In this document: positions 44,381-53,135 of the stretch, in pieces
How positions within the stretch are numbered: the first letter of the stretch is position 1
How the letters are laid out: each line of letters begins with the position of its first letter
Assembly: GCF_003386235.1 (NCBI RefSeq)
Contig: NZ_QRDZ01000012.1
Location: 124,001-188,000, forward strand
DNA from: Cohnella phaseoli
GTDB lineage: Bacteria; Bacillota; Bacilli; Paenibacillales; Paenibacillaceae
DNA length: 64,000 nucleotides
Reading direction: 5' to 3'
The notes under the pieces: generated by a model
What the model was told of the DNA's origin: nothing
The model's input: only the letters and a program-made list of their open reading frames with translations
Databases searched by the model: none
Translations under genes and position numbers: made by a program

Positions 44381-46285
44381 TTATCCCTCCTGATGCAGCA
44401 GCCCTCCGATGCGTACGGACGCACCGCCCTCCGGAAGGTTGCGAATTTCAAAAATTTTATGTTCGCCATAAATCAAATTCAATCTTAAATAAATATTGAG
44501 AAGCCCCATTCCGTTTAGCTCCAGCGCCGGAAGGTTGCTCTCCTTCTCCAGCGAAGCGAGTTTGGCTTGCAGCCGGGCGAGCTTATCCGGTTCAAAGCCG
44601 CTTCCGAAGTCTCTCACTTCGATCTGCCACCTGGAGTCGGTCATCGTGCCGATAATTTCGACCCTCCAGGGAGGAGCTTGGGAAGTGCCGAATTTAATGC
44701 AGTTTTCGACTAGTGGCTGTACAGCCAGCTTGGGTATCGTCTGCGCTAGCAGCTCGTCCGGCACGGAAACGCAGTAAGTCAGCCGTTCGCCGAAGCGAAT
44801 CTGATTGACTTCCAAATAGTTGATCGTGTTCATCAGTTCGTCTCTCAGCGGCACTTGCCGCTCCTTAGAGGTAATGTACCGCAGGAAATCCGACATATGC
44901 TCGATCGTCGCAATCAGCGGCCCGTTCATCTGCTGCTCGGCCATTTCCTGAAGATTGGCTAACGTATTGTACAGGAAGTGAGGATTCATCTGAGATTGCA
45001 AGGCGTTCAACTGCGCTTGCAGACTTTGCGCCTCGGCCAGCAGCAGGTTGTCCAGCGACTGCTTCAGCCGCTCGCTCATGCTCTGGAACGCATCGTGCAG
45101 CTCGTCCAGCTCGATGAAGCCGCTTTTCATTTTCTGCTGGGCGATAATGTTGGAACCGATATGCTCGAACGAGAAGTTGCGTACCGCGCGACGAATCCGA
45201 TAGATCGGGAACGTAATTTTGTTGGCTGCATAGAAGCTTAGGCCGATACCGAGAGCAAGGAGCACGAAGGCGGTGCCGAACAGCTGAAACGTAAATCTCT
45301 TAAGCGGCCGGAACAAGTCGCTTTCCGAAGTCGTCAGAATCGTATACCAGCCGGTCGACGCGGAATAGTGCAGCGACAGCAGCTGCTTCTCCTCCGTGAC
45401 GGGATCGGTGAAAGGAAGACTGCGATAAGAGTCGCTGCTCCCGTCTATCGGGGCAACGAGGCTGCGGAACGCTTCGCTTCGCTGGCTGTCGTGGTCGAAC
45501 GGATAGATAATCCGACCTTCCCGGTTAAGCACGTAAATATGTCCGTTATACGGATTGTTGCTCTCGAAATCGGCAGCGCTTGCAAGAATGCGGTGCGCGT
45601 ACTGCTTGACCTCAATCGCTCCGATCGGCACGTTATATTCGTCGTACAGCAGCCGATAGAGCGAGATGGAGTATTTTCCGACTTCGGAAGAATAATACTT
45701 GGACAGCTGCAAATCCAGGTTCGGGTCGGATACGAGCTTGCCTGGAGGCCCCTGCCGCAATTGCTCGATAAACGGTTTCTCCTCCGGCTTGTAGGCTTGC
45801 TCCCGGTTGTCGAAGCCGGTGCCGTAATAGCGGCCGTTAAAAGCGTACAAGTAGATTTGCTCCGCCAGTCTGGACGGCCCGATGATAGCGGTCAGCGCGT
45901 CGGTCAGCACCTTGGCGTCGTTGTTCTGCCGAATACGCTGCTGCGCGGCCGAGTCCATACCGTCGCCGGCTTGGCCGGAGGTTGCCGGGGGCGCTTCGTT
46001 TTCTTCCTGGATTTCGTCGGGCGCCCTTCTGTCGGACATGTAGCTGGCGAAACGCTCCTTGACCAGATTGGAGTACATCACGTTCAGGGAAACCCGATTG
46101 AGCTGCTCGATCTGCTGAACGAGCTGGTCCTGGATTGAGACGCCAAAGCTTTCCAGCGTGCTCATCGCTTGTCCTCGCAATTGATTAGTCGACCAGGAGT
46201 AGAAGAAGAGAACGAAAGTGGCGAAGACGATCAGGATAATGGAGGAATACGTCAGAAACAAAGCCGTTTTCATACTTTTAAACAT
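44381..46285 (-). CDS. YesM-type sensor histidine kinase, locus D
   Basis: This 634-residue kinase has membrane segments at about 8-30 and 333-357, a long extracellular sensor domain, HAMP (about 355-410), phosphoacceptor His436 in MNPHFLYNTL, an N-box PLVENCIKFG (Cys in place of the usual Ala) and the G1 box RDFGSGF in place of D-N-G-x-G. The gene is divergent from the binding-protein gene, with 188 bases between them. Its promoter (46327-46355) overlaps a cre-like site. Confidence 0.9.
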   Translation of the reverse strand: MFKSMKTALFLTYSSIILIVFATFVLFFYSWSTNQLRGQAMSTLESFGVSIQDQLVQQIEQLNRVSLNVMYSNLVKERFASYMSDRRAPDEIQEENEAPPATSGQAGDGMDSAAQQRIRQNNDAKVLTDALTAIIGPSRLAEQIYLYAFNGRYYGTGFDNREQAYKPEEKPFIEQLRQGPPGKLVSDPNLDLQLSKYYSSEVGKYSISLYRLLYDEYNVPIGAIEVKQYAHRILASAADFESNNPYNGHIYVLNREGRIIYPFDHDSQRSEAFRSLVAPIDGSSDSYRSLPFTDPVTEEKQLLSLHYSASTGWYTILTTSESDLFRPLKRFTFQLFGTAFVLLALGIGLSFYAANKITFPIYRIRRAVRNFSFEHIGSNIIAQQKMKSGFIELDELHDAFQSMSERLKQSLDNLLLAEAQSLQAQLNALQSQMNPHFLYNTLANLQEMAEQQMNGPLIATIEHMSDFLRYITSKERQVPLRDELMNTINYLEVNQIRFGERLTYCVSVPDELLAQTIPKLAVQPLVENCIKFGTSQAPPWRVEIIGTMTDSRWQIEVRDFGSGFEPDKLARLQAKLASLEKESNLPALELNGMGLLNIYLRLNLIYGEHKIFEIRNLPEGGASVRIGGLLHQEG

Positions 46286-46326
46286 GATTTCGTACTCCTT
46301 GTGCTAAACTTAACTAAACATTTTAA

Positions 46327-46355
46327 ATTATACCTGATATTTTTATGTATGTAAG
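46327..46355 (-). promoter_or_regulatory. Sigma-A promoter of the locus D kinase/regulator genes
   Basis: Read on the minus strand, CTTACA (46355-46350) and a perfect TATAAT (46332-46327) are separated by 17 bp. The -10 lies 41 bases before the kinase start codon. Confidence 0.65.
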
Positions 46356-46364
46356 CGGTTAAAT
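46349..46364. promoter_or_regulatory. Candidate CcpA cre site in the locus D divergent region
   Basis: ATGTAAGCGGTTAAAT matches WTGNNARCGNWWWCAW at 15 of 16 positions (A replaces the C at position 14). It covers the -35 of the kinase promoter and could also repress the divergent receptor operon. Confidence 0.6.
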
Positions 46365-46473
46365 TTAGACAAGTTTAGGATTGATTAATCTATGGAGGAA
46401 AAAAATCAGCTCACTATACTTAAAGTATCATCCATCGATGAGCTAACGAACAACGAACAGGGGGATTAGGGAA

Positions 46474-47826
46474 ATGAAAAAGTGGACGACGACATTGCTT
46501 TCCGTACTTCTGATTATGACGGCGGTGCTGGCCGGCTGCGGCGGCAACGACAAGGGCGAACAAGGCAGCGCTTCTCCATCGGCCGGAGCCAGCGGGACTT
46601 CCGAGCAGGGAGGAAGCAAAAAGAACGTGACGCTGACGTATATGGCGAGCCAGGGCTGGATCAAAGATTCCGAGATGGAGCTGGCGAAGAAATTTGAAGA
46701 ACAAACCGGCATTAAAATCGATTTTCAAATTGTACCCTCCGACCAATATTTCAACGTGCTGAAAACGAAGCTGAATGCCGGAGAGGGTCCCGACATTTTC
46801 GGCGGGCAGAGCGGCTACAGCGAAATTACGATGAATTATAACGTAGAGAAAAACGCAGTCGATCTGAGCGATCAGGAATGGGTGAAGCGCGAGGACCCGC
46901 TGTCCGTGGAGCAGCTTACCGCTAACGGCAAAGTGTATGCGCTTACGATCTGGGACACATACAGCAGCTTCGTGATCGCGTATAACAAAAAGCTGTTCAA
47001 CGAGCTGAATCTGGAAGTTCCCAAAACCTACGCAGAGTTCAAAAATGCGTCGCTCAAGATTCAGGAAGCCGGCGTTACGCCGATCTATCAACCGATCGCC
47101 GACGGGTGGCATCACGTGCTCTGGTTCTCTGAGCCTGGGCCGAACTACGAAGAGCTGGAGCCGAATCTCTATGACGATCTGAACCAGAACAAAAAGAAGT
47201 TCGTAGACAGCAAGGCGATGCTGGACTCCTTGACGCAGCTGAAGGAAATGTACGACTTGAACTTCTTCGGCGACAATACGCTCTCCGATACGGGATCCGA
47301 TACGGTGGCGAAACTGGGCAGCGGCGAATTCGCGATGAGCCTGGTGGCGCAGAGCGCGGCGCTCGAAATCGCGGAGGAGTACGAGGAGTTCGAGATCGAG
47401 GACATCGGTTTCTTCCCGATTCCGCTGACGGACAACCAGATCTACTACATCAATCCGGGCGGACCAAGCAAATTCATCTACTCCGGCTCCAAGTACATCG
47501 AGGAAGCGAAGCAGTATTTCAACTTCCTGACGGAACAGGAAAACCTGCAATACATGCTGGACAACGACGCGACGATTTCCAACTTGAACTTCCCGGATCT
47601 TAAAAACAAATACACCGTCGAACAGCAAAAAATGTTCGATAGCTATCCGAAGCGCGGGACCGATATTCAAAACTATGTCAACTACGTGAATCCGCAATGG
47701 ATGGACATCGGCAAAGATATGGTCGCGATGCTATCCGGCGTCATTCAGCCGATCGACGTGTTGAAGAGCATCGACCAGCGCCGCGCAGAAATGGCCAAGG
47801 TGGCGCAGGACCCGAACTGGAAGTAG
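46474..47826 (+). CDS. Extracellular sugar-binding lipoprotein (family 1), locus D
   Basis: This 450-residue receptor has lipobox LAGC (Cys22), a Ser/Ala/Gly linker and a family-1 solute-binding fold (GWIKDSEMELAKKFEEQTG near residue 60; GEGPDIFGGQSGY). It is the first gene of the locus D operon that encodes two fucosidases, so the ligand is probably a fucose- or L-galactose-containing glycan or fragment. A long hairpin lies between it and the permease genes. Confidence 0.9.
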   Translation: MKKWTTTLLSVLLIMTAVLAGCGGNDKGEQGSASPSAGASGTSEQGGSKKNVTLTYMASQGWIKDSEMELAKKFEEQTGIKIDFQIVPSDQYFNVLKTKLNAGEGPDIFGGQSGYSEITMNYNVEKNAVDLSDQEWVKREDPLSVEQLTANGKVYALTIWDTYSSFVIAYNKKLFNELNLEVPKTYAEFKNASLKIQEAGVTPIYQPIADGWHHVLWFSEPGPNYEELEPNLYDDLNQNKKKFVDSKAMLDSLTQLKEMYDLNFFGDNTLSDTGSDTVAKLGSGEFAMSLVAQSAALEIAEEYEEFEIEDIGFFPIPLTDNQIYYINPGGPSKFIYSGSKYIEEAKQYFNFLTEQENLQYMLDNDATISNLNFPDLKNKYTVEQQKMFDSYPKRGTDIQNYVNYVNPQWMDIGKDMVAMLSGVIQPIDVLKSIDQRRAEMAKVAQDPNWK

Positions 47827-47848
47827 GTTCGGCGAGCCGCACAGAATC

Positions 47849-47888
47849 AAGGTTGGCAATGGCCCGGAAGCTGGCCGTTGCCAATCTT
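47849..47888. other. Intercistronic hairpin after the locus D receptor gene
   Basis: AAGGTTGGCAATGGCC (47849-47864) pairs with GGCCGTTGCCAATCTT (47873-47888) with two mismatches around an 8-base loop. No T-tract follows. It probably stabilises the receptor mRNA 3' end, as intercistronic hairpins do in other sugar operons. Confidence 0.65.
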
Positions 47889-47916
47889 CATTCCAGGGGG
47901 AAAGAGGGGATTTGCG

Positions 47917-48789
47917 ATGAATCGAGCTGTCTATCCGTTTTATTTTGGCGTCGCGACTTTGGTCGTCTATTCGATCTTTTTCGTGGTGCCGGGCATTATG
48001 GGGATTTATTATTCGTTTACCGACTGGAACAGCTATACGGACGAAATCCATTTTGTCGGCTTCGACAATCTGGCGAAAATTTTCTCCGGAGAAGCAAAGT
48101 ATCTTAGCTACATTGAAAATACACTGGTGTTCACAATCAGCACGGTCGTGCTCAAGACGGCGCTCGGTCTGCTCTTCGCGATTATGCTGAACGACGGCAT
48201 CCGGGCGAAGGGGTTCCATCGCGTCATGCTGTTCATGCCCTCCATCGTCCCTATGCTCGTTGTCGGTCTGATTTTCAAGTCGGTGCTGAATCCGGCCACA
48301 GGATTACTGAACGAATCGCTGAGGGCGATCGGCCTTGAGTTTATGACGCAGAAATGGCTGACCGATCTGAACTGGGCTTTCAAGTCGATCATCGCGGTGG
48401 ATATCTGGAAGGGAGTCGGCTACATTATGATCATTTTGCTGGCCGGCTTGCAGTCGATCGATAAAACCTACTACGAGGCGGCGGCCATAGACGGAGCGAA
48501 CTTCTGGCAGAAGCTGATGCGCATTACGATTCCACTCATTATACCGGCGCTCGTGGTCACGACGGTACTGAACCTGCTGCATGGGCTAAAAGTATTCGAG
48601 GCGGTATACGTGCTGACCAACGGCGGGCCGGGTTATGCGACGGATGTTATGTATACGGCGATATTTAAGGAGTTTTCTACCGGAAATTACGGAATGGGCA
48701 CGGCGCTTTCTTCCGTCCTGTTCGTCGTCATGACGGTGCTCGGCTACTTTGTCGTACGTCTGATGTCGAGGGAGGGGAACGAACGATGA
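47917..48789 (+). CDS. ABC sugar permease, UgpA/MalF type, locus D
   Basis: This 290-residue CUT1 permease has about six membrane segments, the EAA loop EAAAIDGANFW and the segment LTNGGPGYATDVMYT typical of UgpA-like subunits. The ATG at 47917 has AAAGAGGGGA just upstream and is preferred over an in-frame ATG 39 bases earlier, which lies inside the intercistronic hairpin. It overlaps the next gene by four bases. Confidence 0.93.
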   Translation: MNRAVYPFYFGVATLVVYSIFFVVPGIMGIYYSFTDWNSYTDEIHFVGFDNLAKIFSGEAKYLSYIENTLVFTISTVVLKTALGLLFAIMLNDGIRAKGFHRVMLFMPSIVPMLVVGLIFKSVLNPATGLLNESLRAIGLEFMTQKWLTDLNWAFKSIIAVDIWKGVGYIMIILLAGLQSIDKTYYEAAAIDGANFWQKLMRITIPLIIPALVVTTVLNLLHGLKVFEAVYVLTNGGPGYATDVMYTAIFKEFSTGNYGMGTALSSVLFVVMTVLGYFVVRLMSREGNER

Positions 48790-49607
48790 TGAACCGGGGA
48801 ATCCTGCCGGTATTGCGTAATTCCATTGCCTGGATCCTGAGCGCGATCATGTTCATACCGCTGCTGCTCGTCTTCGTCAACTCCTTCAAGACAAGAGCAG
48901 AGGCTAACGGGATGAATATGTCTTTGCCGAAGGCATTCCAATGGTCGAACTATTCGATCGTTATCGAGGAAGGAAAGCTGATTCAGTCGTTCTTCAACAG
49001 TCTTCTGTATGCGTGCGGGGCGACCGTCGGCAGCATCCTGCTCGCCTCGCTGGCCGCTTACGTGTTCTCGCGCAACCGGACTCGGCTGAACAAAGCGATG
49101 TACTTTTATCTGATCATGGGGATTGCGATGCCGACCAACTTCGTCACCTTGATGAAGGTGATGCAGTGGACGCATCTGATCAATACGCAGACCGGCATCA
49201 TTCTGATGCTGGCGGCGTCCAGCATTCCATTCAGCGTGTTTCTGATCTACGGTTTTGTCGGAGGCGTGCCGCGGGAGCTGGACGAAGCGGGAATCGTCGA
49301 CGGCTGCTCGCCGGTCCGACTGTTCGTATCGGTCGTGATGCCGATGCTGACGCCGGTGCTGGTGACGGTTGCGATTCTGAATTTTATGGGTTCGTGGAGC
49401 GATTTTATCCATCCCCTGTACTTCCTGAACAATTCGGATAAGTGGCCGATGACGTTGGCCGTATACAATTTCTTCGGTCGTTTCCAGGTGAACTGGAACC
49501 TGGTTTCGGCGGACATCGTGCTGACGACGCTTCCGGTCATTGTCATTTATTTGCTCGGCCAGAGATTCATCATCTCCGGCATGACGGCCGGTTCGGTCAA
49601 AGGGTAA
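48786..49607 (+). CDS. ABC sugar permease, UgpE/MalG type, locus D
   Basis: This 273-residue partner permease has about six membrane segments, an EAA loop in the form ELDEAGIVDGCSPVR and the family ending RFIISGMTAGSVKG. The ATGA overlap with the preceding gene indicates coupled translation. The AraC regulator gene follows after eight bases. Confidence 0.92.
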   Translation: MMNRGILPVLRNSIAWILSAIMFIPLLLVFVNSFKTRAEANGMNMSLPKAFQWSNYSIVIEEGKLIQSFFNSLLYACGATVGSILLASLAAYVFSRNRTRLNKAMYFYLIMGIAMPTNFVTLMKVMQWTHLINTQTGIILMLAASSIPFSVFLIYGFVGGVPRELDEAGIVDGCSPVRLFVSVVMPMLTPVLVTVAILNFMGSWSDFIHPLYFLNNSDKWPMTLAVYNFFGRFQVNWNLVSADIVLTTLPVIVIYLLGQRFIISGMTAGSVKG

Positions 49608-49615
49608 AGAGGGTG

Positions 49616-50485
49616 ATGAAGCTGCTATCGCAACGGGATACGCAATGCGTCGACGGCTCCTGGCATGTTGCCGCCATGCAGGTCCGGCAGACGCAAACGC
49701 TGGAAGGCCGCAGCGATACCGTGGACCTGCTCTGGCTATGCGAGGGCAAGGCGTATGCGGAGCGAGGGGGCTGGAAGCAGGCGCTGCAAAGCGGCGATTT
49801 GCTGATCGACGGACTGCTCGGAGCGCGGACGTCGGTCGTGCCAGCCGCGGCGGGCGGCTGCCGTCTGCTGCATCTCCGTTTGCCTGCTGAGCTGCTGCTC
49901 GGCTTGCCGCAGGGCGGAAGGCTGCTGGCGATGCTGTATGCGGCGTGCGCTGGCGAGATCGTCCGCCCGCACGCATGGTGGGCGCAGGCGATGCGGAAGG
50001 CGGCTGAAAGCTTGGCCTCACAGCAGAAGGGCGTAGTCGGTCAGGGCGGCAGGCCTCTGCTTCAATATGCGAAGCTAATCGAACTGCTCGGTTATCTGTA
50101 CGAAGGCTTGAGCAGGGAGCTGGCAGGGCAGCAGCGGGAAGACGTCGTTCAGGCGGTGGAGGAGAAGCTGCTGGATGCGGTCGCCTATATGATCGAGCAT
50201 GTAACGAGCGATCTCGACATACGGACGGTCATTTGCCGAAGCGGGCTGGGCAAGACGCAGTTTTACGAGGAGTTTCGCAGCCTGGTCGGCATGAATCCGA
50301 AGTCTTTTATTCATCGGTTGCGCATCCGGATGGCGATTCGCCTGCTGCGCACCTCGAATTTGAGCGTGACTTCCATCGCATACGAATGCGGCTACAGGTC
50401 GTTGAACTATTTTCATAAGCATTTTAAGGAGTTGTATGCGGTCACGCCGCGCGAATTTCGCAATCTGGACAGAGCGACAGGTTAA
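49616..50485 (+). CDS. AraC-family transcriptional regulator, locus D
   Basis: This 289-residue one-component regulator has an N-terminal beta-rich, cupin-like sensing domain (about 1-110) and a C-terminal AraC double helix-turn-helix (about 195-285; SGLGKTQFYEEFRSLVG and ECGYRSLNYFHKHFKELY). The ATG at 49616 follows AGAGGG closely, and a GTG at 49613 is possible. It is a second regulator in a locus that already has a two-component system; it may respond to the imported sugar inside the cell. It is cotranscribed with the permeases and fucosidase. Confidence 0.85.
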   Translation: MKLLSQRDTQCVDGSWHVAAMQVRQTQTLEGRSDTVDLLWLCEGKAYAERGGWKQALQSGDLLIDGLLGARTSVVPAAAGGCRLLHLRLPAELLLGLPQGGRLLAMLYAACAGEIVRPHAWWAQAMRKAAESLASQQKGVVGQGGRPLLQYAKLIELLGYLYEGLSRELAGQQREDVVQAVEEKLLDAVAYMIEHVTSDLDIRTVICRSGLGKTQFYEEFRSLVGMNPKSFIHRLRIRMAIRLLRTSNLSVTSIAYECGYRSLNYFHKHFKELYAVTPREFRNLDRATG

Positions 50486-50501
50486 GAGGAGGAGCAGTAC
50501 A

Positions 50502-51845
50502 ATGGCTAACGACAATGGGCAAACGGCCGCTAAAAATCGGCAGGACATTTTGGCGGCGCACGATCCGCGCAGCGAATGGTTCACGGAGGCCAGGTTCGGG
50601 CTGTATATTCACTGGGGGCTGTACGCCTTGGGCGCGCGTCATGAATGGATGCGATCCCGGGAATTTCTGAGCAATGAGGAGTACGAAAAATATTTCCGGC
50701 GCTTCGACCCCGATCTGTACGATCCGGCCAAGTGGGCCAAGCTGGCTGCCGATGCCGGGATGAAATATATGGTGGTAACGACCAAGCACCACGAAGGCTT
50801 CTGTTTGTGGGATTCCAAGCTGACCGAATACAAGGCGACCAACACGCCTTACGGCAAGGATTTGCTGCGACCGATGCTGGAGGCTTTCCGCTCGGAGGGC
50901 GTCCGAACCGGGCTGTACTATTCGTTGCTGGACTGGCATCATCCCGACTATACGGTGGATGTGAAGCATCCGATGCGTTACAACAAGGAATACGTCGCGA
51001 TGGACGCGCAGCGGAACTGGCAGAACTATGTGGATTATATGCATGGACAGACGCGAGAGCTGCTGACGGAATACGGCGATATCGACGTACTGTTCCTCGA
51101 TTTCTCCATTCCTTCCGAAGAGGGCTTCCCGGGAAAAGGAAAGGAAGAGTGGCAGAGCGAGCGGTATGTAGACATGGTGCGTTCGCTGCAGCCGAATACG
51201 CTGATTAACGACCGGCTCGGCGTGCCGGGCGATATTACGACACCGGAGCAGTATCAGCCGCGGGAGTGGATCAAGGTCGACGGCAAGCCGGCGCTGTGGG
51301 AAGCCTGCCATACGTTCAGCGGCTCGTGGGGCTATTATCGCGACGAGGAATCTTGGAAAAGCACGGAGCAAATTCTTCGTATGCTGATCGACACGGTGAG
51401 CAAGGGCGGCAACTTCCTGCTGAACGTCGGTCCCAATGCTCGCGGCGAGTTGGACGAACGGGCGGTCGAGCGGCTGGAGGAGATCGGCGTGTGGATGAGG
51501 AAGCATGAGCGTTCCATTCACGGCTGCACGGCTGCGCCGGCCCATCTGCCGCCATGTCCGGAGGATTGCAGGTTTACGTACAATCCGAAGACGAATCGGC
51601 TATACCTGCATCTGTTCGCATGGCCGTTCAAGCAGATTCATCTGGCTGATTTCTCCGGAATGGTGGAATACGCTCAACTGCTGGACGACGCTTCGGAGAT
51701 TCGCATGGTGGCAGGCGAGAAGAAGCTGACGATGGAGGCGGGCGCGTTCGACGAAGGCCGTCCGGCTAATATGCTGACGCTGCAGCTGCCGGTCAAGAAG
51801 CCTAAGGCGACGATACCGGTCATCGAGCTGTTTTTGAAAGGCTAG
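50502..51845 (+). CDS. GH29 alpha-L-fucosidase, cytoplasmic
   Basis: This 447-residue enzyme removes alpha-linked L-fucose from glycans. The GH29 barrel shows RFGLYIHWGLYAL near residue 30, TKHHEGFCLW near residue 93, the nucleophile Asp200 in VLFLDFS, and SGSWGYYRDEE near residue 275. No signal peptide is present, so it acts on imported oligosaccharides. The ATG at 50502 follows GAGGAGGAG. The stop TAG is TA plus the first G of repeat element C. The short C-terminal beta-sandwich (about 350-447) is typical of the family. Confidence 0.93.
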   Translation: MANDNGQTAAKNRQDILAAHDPRSEWFTEARFGLYIHWGLYALGARHEWMRSREFLSNEEYEKYFRRFDPDLYDPAKWAKLAADAGMKYMVVTTKHHEGFCLWDSKLTEYKATNTPYGKDLLRPMLEAFRSEGVRTGLYYSLLDWHHPDYTVDVKHPMRYNKEYVAMDAQRNWQNYVDYMHGQTRELLTEYGDIDVLFLDFSIPSEEGFPGKGKEEWQSERYVDMVRSLQPNTLINDRLGVPGDITTPEQYQPREWIKVDGKPALWEACHTFSGSWGYYRDEESWKSTEQILRMLIDTVSKGGNFLLNVGPNARGELDERAVERLEEIGVWMRKHERSIHGCTAAPAHLPPCPEDCRFTYNPKTNRLYLHLFAWPFKQIHLADFSGMVEYAQLLDDASEIRMVAGEKKLTMEAGAFDEGRPANMLTLQLPVKKPKATIPVIELFLKG

Positions 51846-52005
51846 GGCGTGTAGGCAAACCCGCTCAGGGGCATCTATCACCGCCTTTTCGCTCCCTGCT
51901 TCGTCACTTTTGCTTGACGTACCCCCGGTACGCCTTCACAAAAGTTCCTTGCATGGAACGAAAATTCGGCCAAATCTGCTGTCCTCGGAGTATGTATACA
52001 CGCCC
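51845..52005 (+). mobile_element. TA-family MITE-like element, copy C
   Basis: This 161-bp element has ends GGGCGTGT and ACACGCCC and is flanked on both sides by TA (51843-51844 and 52006-52007). It has the same internal palindromes as copies A and B (GTACC/GGTAC near 51920 and GTTCC/GGAAC near 51945). It lies between the GH29 and oxidoreductase genes inside the locus D operon. Confidence 0.85.
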
Positions 52006-52038
52006 TAGCGCGCGAACGGAGAGAGGGAGGAAATGATC

Positions 52039-53112
52039 ATGAAAAAAAGATACCGGATGGGCGTCATTGGATTGGGAGAAGGCCGCAGCATTATGTCGGC
52101 CGCGTTGCACAGCGAGCGGTTCGAGCTGGCGCAGGTATGCGATCTGAATGAGGAGCTGTGTCGCCAGCGGGCGCAGGAGTTCGATTTTCACCGTTGGACG
52201 ACCTCTTACGAGGAGATGCTGGCCAATGACGAGATCGACGTCATCGCGATCTATACGCCGGACCAGCTTCACTTCACACATATTAGGCAGGCGGTTGAGG
52301 CCGGCAAGCATGCGATCTGTACGAAGCCGGTGCTGCCTTCGCTTGACGACGCCGCGAAGCTGCTCGCCTTTATGAAGCAGACGGATCGTAAGCTGTTTAT
52401 CGGCCAGAGTACGCGTTATTTCGAGCCGATGCTTCATCAGCGCCAGGATTTCGAAGCAGGCAAGCACGGCGAACTGTCGGTCGTGGAGACGCACTACATT
52501 ACGGATGGGCGCTGGTTTCTGGATAAGGGCTGGAGCAGGCAGAAAGGCTTCAGTTGGTTCCATGGCTTTATGATTCACGCGGTCGATCTCGTACGTTGGT
52601 ACATTCCCGACGTATCGGAGGTGTCCGGGTTTGCGCGGACGAGCGCCAATACGAAGGCTTTCGGGCTGGAGGCGTGGGATTCGCTGCGTTTTATCGCCCG
52701 TAACGAAGCGGGACAGATCGCAACGATGGCCGGGGATTACGCGCTGCCTACGCTTGGTCAGCACGCCCAATCGCAAATCGGCTGCGTTCTTCGCGGGACG
52801 CAGGGCGTAACGCGGGCGGAATACTCGAACCTGACGTATTACACGCATTTTGCCGGAGAGGGGCCTAAGGTGCATTCCTTTGACGACAAGGAGCCGTATT
52901 ACTTCCGATTTGAGAACAAGAGCCATCATGCCGGAGAATACCAGAACTACATCGAATACTTCGCGGATTGCCTGGATCGGGGCGAAGCGCCGCTGCCGGA
53001 CGCGCGGGAGGCGGTTCATACGCTGGCGTTGATGGAAGCGATGACCAGAAGCGTACAGCGCGGAGGACAGCCCGTCAAGCTGGCCGAGGTGATCGCCGAG
53101 TACGGATTGTAG
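52039..53112 (+). CDS. Gfo/Idh/MocA-family oxidoreductase, locus D
   Basis: This 357-residue NAD(P)-dependent oxidoreductase has the Rossmann motif MGVIGLGEGRSIM near residue 7 (GEGRS in place of the usual G-x-A), the lysine motif CTKPVLP and a substrate domain with HGFMIHAVDLVRWY. The ATG at 52039 is eight bases after GGAGG; an ATG six bases earlier is too close. It lies between two fucosidase genes, so it may oxidise L-fucose or L-galactose, but this is inference. The GH95 gene follows after 23 bases. Confidence 0.88.
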   Translation: MKKRYRMGVIGLGEGRSIMSAALHSERFELAQVCDLNEELCRQRAQEFDFHRWTTSYEEMLANDEIDVIAIYTPDQLHFTHIRQAVEAGKHAICTKPVLPSLDDAAKLLAFMKQTDRKLFIGQSTRYFEPMLHQRQDFEAGKHGELSVVETHYITDGRWFLDKGWSRQKGFSWFHGFMIHAVDLVRWYIPDVSEVSGFARTSANTKAFGLEAWDSLRFIARNEAGQIATMAGDYALPTLGQHAQSQIGCVLRGTQGVTRAEYSNLTYYTHFAGEGPKVHSFDDKEPYYFRFENKSHHAGEYQNYIEYFADCLDRGEAPLPDAREAVHTLALMEAMTRSVQRGGQPVKLAEVIAEYGL

Positions 53113-53135
53113 AAGGAACGGGAGGCGTCGAGCCG

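Larger units (their letters stand above)
46304..46378. promoter_or_regulatory. CTAAAC/TTTAG box cluster in the locus D divergent region
   Basis: CTAAACT (46304-46310), ACTAAAC (46313-46319), TTTAGAC (46364-46370) and GTTTAGG (46373-46379) bracket the kinase promoter and cre-like site. They share a core with the cluster at 41933-42065. Further downstream, ATACTTAAAGTAT (46416-46428) is a dyad over a candidate -10 for the receptor gene. Confidence 0.42.

Noticed and set aside
50442..51545. Long minus-strand frame opposite the GH29 gene
   Set aside because: The plus strand clearly encodes a fucosidase; the minus frame has no recognisable motif.
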